Source of the DNA: Bacillota bacterium
Lineage (GTDB): Bacteria > Bacillota > Clostridia > Lachnospirales > Lachnospiraceae
Direction: 5' to 3'
DNA: 64,000 bases
Assembly: GCA_023421075.1 (NCBI GenBank)
Contig: JAEZUM010000058.1
Span: 1-64,000 of the forward strand
Shown: in pieces, positions 63,129 through 64,000 of the stretch
How positions within the stretch are numbered: the stretch's first letter is position 1
Layout of the letters: each line of letters opens with the position of its first letter
The notes under the pieces: model-generated
The model's database searches: none
What the model was told of the DNA's origin: nothing
Seen by the model: the letters and a program-made list of their open reading frames with translations, nothing else
Translations under genes and position numbers: made by a program

Positions 63129-64000
63129 ATGAAGAAGATTTTAGCGATGTTACTTACATTAGTAATGGTAATGTCACTGTTCGTTGCATGTGGTTCCAAG
63201 ACAGAAGAAGCAACAACAGAGCCTACAGCAGCACCCGCAGCAACCGAAGCACCTGCAGCAACCGAGGCACCCGCAGCAACCGAAGCACCTGCAGCAACCG
63301 CAGCTGCTGCTAAGACAGGTCTTGCAGTTACTACATCTATTGCAAAGAGCAAGGATGCTGGTGAAGAGGATGGTTTAGCACAGGTTGATTCCGTTGTTGT
63401 AGCAGTTTTAGTTGGCGCAGATGGCAAGATCTTAGATTGCAAGCTTGATACAGCTCAGACTAAGATGAACTTCTCCAAGGAAGGTAAGCTTGTAACTGAT
63501 ATCGCAACTACTTTCAAATCTAAGCAGGAGCTTGGTGCTGATTACGGTATGGCTAAGGCTTCCAGCATCGGCAAAGAGTGGTTCGAGCAGGCAGATGCTT
63601 TTGCAGCTTATGTAGTTGGCAAGACGATTGATGAAGTTAAGGGTATGGCTTTAACAGAAGGCGTTCCTGCTGATGCTGATTTAGCAGCTTCCGTAACAGT
63701 ACATGTTACTGACTATATCGCAACTCTTGAGAAGGCTGTTGCGAATGCTCAGGAATTAGGCGCAGTAGAAGGCGATCAGTTAGGCCTTGGCGTATCTACT
63801 GATATGGCTAAGTCCAAAGATGCTAGTGCAGAAGGCGACGGCTTAGCACAGGCTTATTCTTACTACATAGCTACAACCTTCAATGCAGAAGGCAAGATCT
63901 CCAGCTGTGTAATCGATGCTTCCCAGGGTAATGTTAACTTCACTACCGCTGGTGTTATCACTTCTGATTTAGCAGCAGCTCCTCAGACCAAGCAGGAATT
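63129..64000 (+). CDS. PplA-like repeat lipoprotein (partial, runs off the window)
   Basis: This incomplete protein has at least 290 residues. The signal peptide ends in lipobox FVAC (Cys21). A low-complexity linker of PAATEA repeats (63226-63310) follows, then two homologous modules (about 60-215 and from 220), each opening with S-K-D-A and carrying INF/NFS strands (AKSKDAGEEDGLAQ, AKSKDASAEGDGLAQ). GGAGGAAAG precedes the ATG. This matches the lipoproteins placed next to Ndh2/DmkA/DmkB in extracellular electron transfer loci, where PplA is a surface flavoprotein. No Dxx(S/T)GAT flavinylation motif is visible in the part shown. The 3' end and any motif there lie beyond position 64000. Confidence 0.72.
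   Translation, partial: MKKILAMLLTLVMVMSLFVACGSKTEEATTEPTAAPAATEAPAATEAPAATEAPAATAAAAKTGLAVTTSIAKSKDAGEEDGLAQVDSVVVAVLVGADGKILDCKLDTAQTKMNFSKEGKLVTDIATTFKSKQELGADYGMAKASSIGKEWFEQADAFAAYVVGKTIDEVKGMALTEGVPADADLAASVTVHVTDYIATLEKAVANAQELGAVEGDQLGLGVSTDMAKSKDASAEGDGLAQAYSYYIATTFNAEGKISSCVIDASQGNVNFTTAGVITSDLAAAPQTKQE

Noticed and set aside
63226..63310. DNA repeat as a mobile or regulatory array
   Set aside because: The repeats encode the PAATEA linker of the lipoprotein and stay in frame, so they are a low-complexity protein segment.
1..64000. Insertion sequence, prophage or integrative element
   Set aside because: No transposase, integrase, phage structural gene or clear attachment-site repeat was found, and the coding style looks uniform.

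Overview
The window looks like a chromosomal segment of a low-GC, Gram-positive, strictly anaerobic, probably spore-forming Clostridium of the Lachnospiraceae type. The reasons are strong AGGAGG ribosome sites, frequent GTG and TTG starts, Csp-like spore germination proteases, an [FeFe]-hydrogenase-like sensor and many stand-alone signalling proteins. No rRNA, phage, insertion sequence or CRISPR array is seen. There is one tRNA (Gln, CTG).

Layout. 1-4.2 kb: rplT and two tandem subtilisin-like proteases; the second has lost its catalytic serine. 4.2-6.4 kb (minus strand): a DUF1538 membrane protein and an overlapping double PII-like protein. 6.6-21.8 kb: cell-envelope genes (duplicated beta-helix protein, LiaF-like and DUF4097 proteins, D,D-carboxypeptidase, two-gene CPBP unit, DUF4097 lipoprotein, GDPD, CDF transporter, serine hydrolase) plus a YbjQ protein and an iron alcohol dehydrogenase. 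The last two each sit behind tandem ~50-bp repeats that carry the ribosome site. 21.8-33.2 kb: signalling genes (EAL-HDOD; ferredoxin/[FeFe]-hydrogenase/chemoreceptor fusion; macro-domain remnant plus vWA protein behind a long RBS-occluding hairpin; RelA/SpoT-TPR; decayed LuxR fragment; hybrid kinase with a diguanylate cyclase). 33.2-44.5 kb: mixed metabolism and transport (CPBP protease, asparaginase, MFS, TPR protein, M50-like protease, GH3 glucosidase with a divergent AraC regulator, DUF2680 secreted protein, MATE). 44.8-51.2 kb: a second signalling block (GAF kinase, REC-HDOD, REC-PucR regulator, HPt) ending in a truncated cheW joined to an N-terminally truncated chemoreceptor. 51.3-58.6 kb: MATE pump, unknown protein, AraC/GyrI-like regulator, nucleotidyltransferase-like protein and a UvrA-like ABC protein.

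58.6-64 kb is the most striking part. A type II NADH dehydrogenase fused to a DoxX-like membrane domain, a polyprenyl diphosphate synthase, a UbiA/MenA-type prenyltransferase and a repeat-containing lipoprotein follow each other on one strand. This matches the core of flavin-based extracellular electron transfer loci (Ndh2, DmkB, DmkA, PplA in Listeria). A near-consensus Rex operator lies just upstream. The loop of the Ndh2 membrane domain carries two motifs that resemble ApbE flavinylation sites. The locus runs off the window end.

All calls come from reading the sequence. Family assignments rest on recognised motifs and memory, not on database searches.
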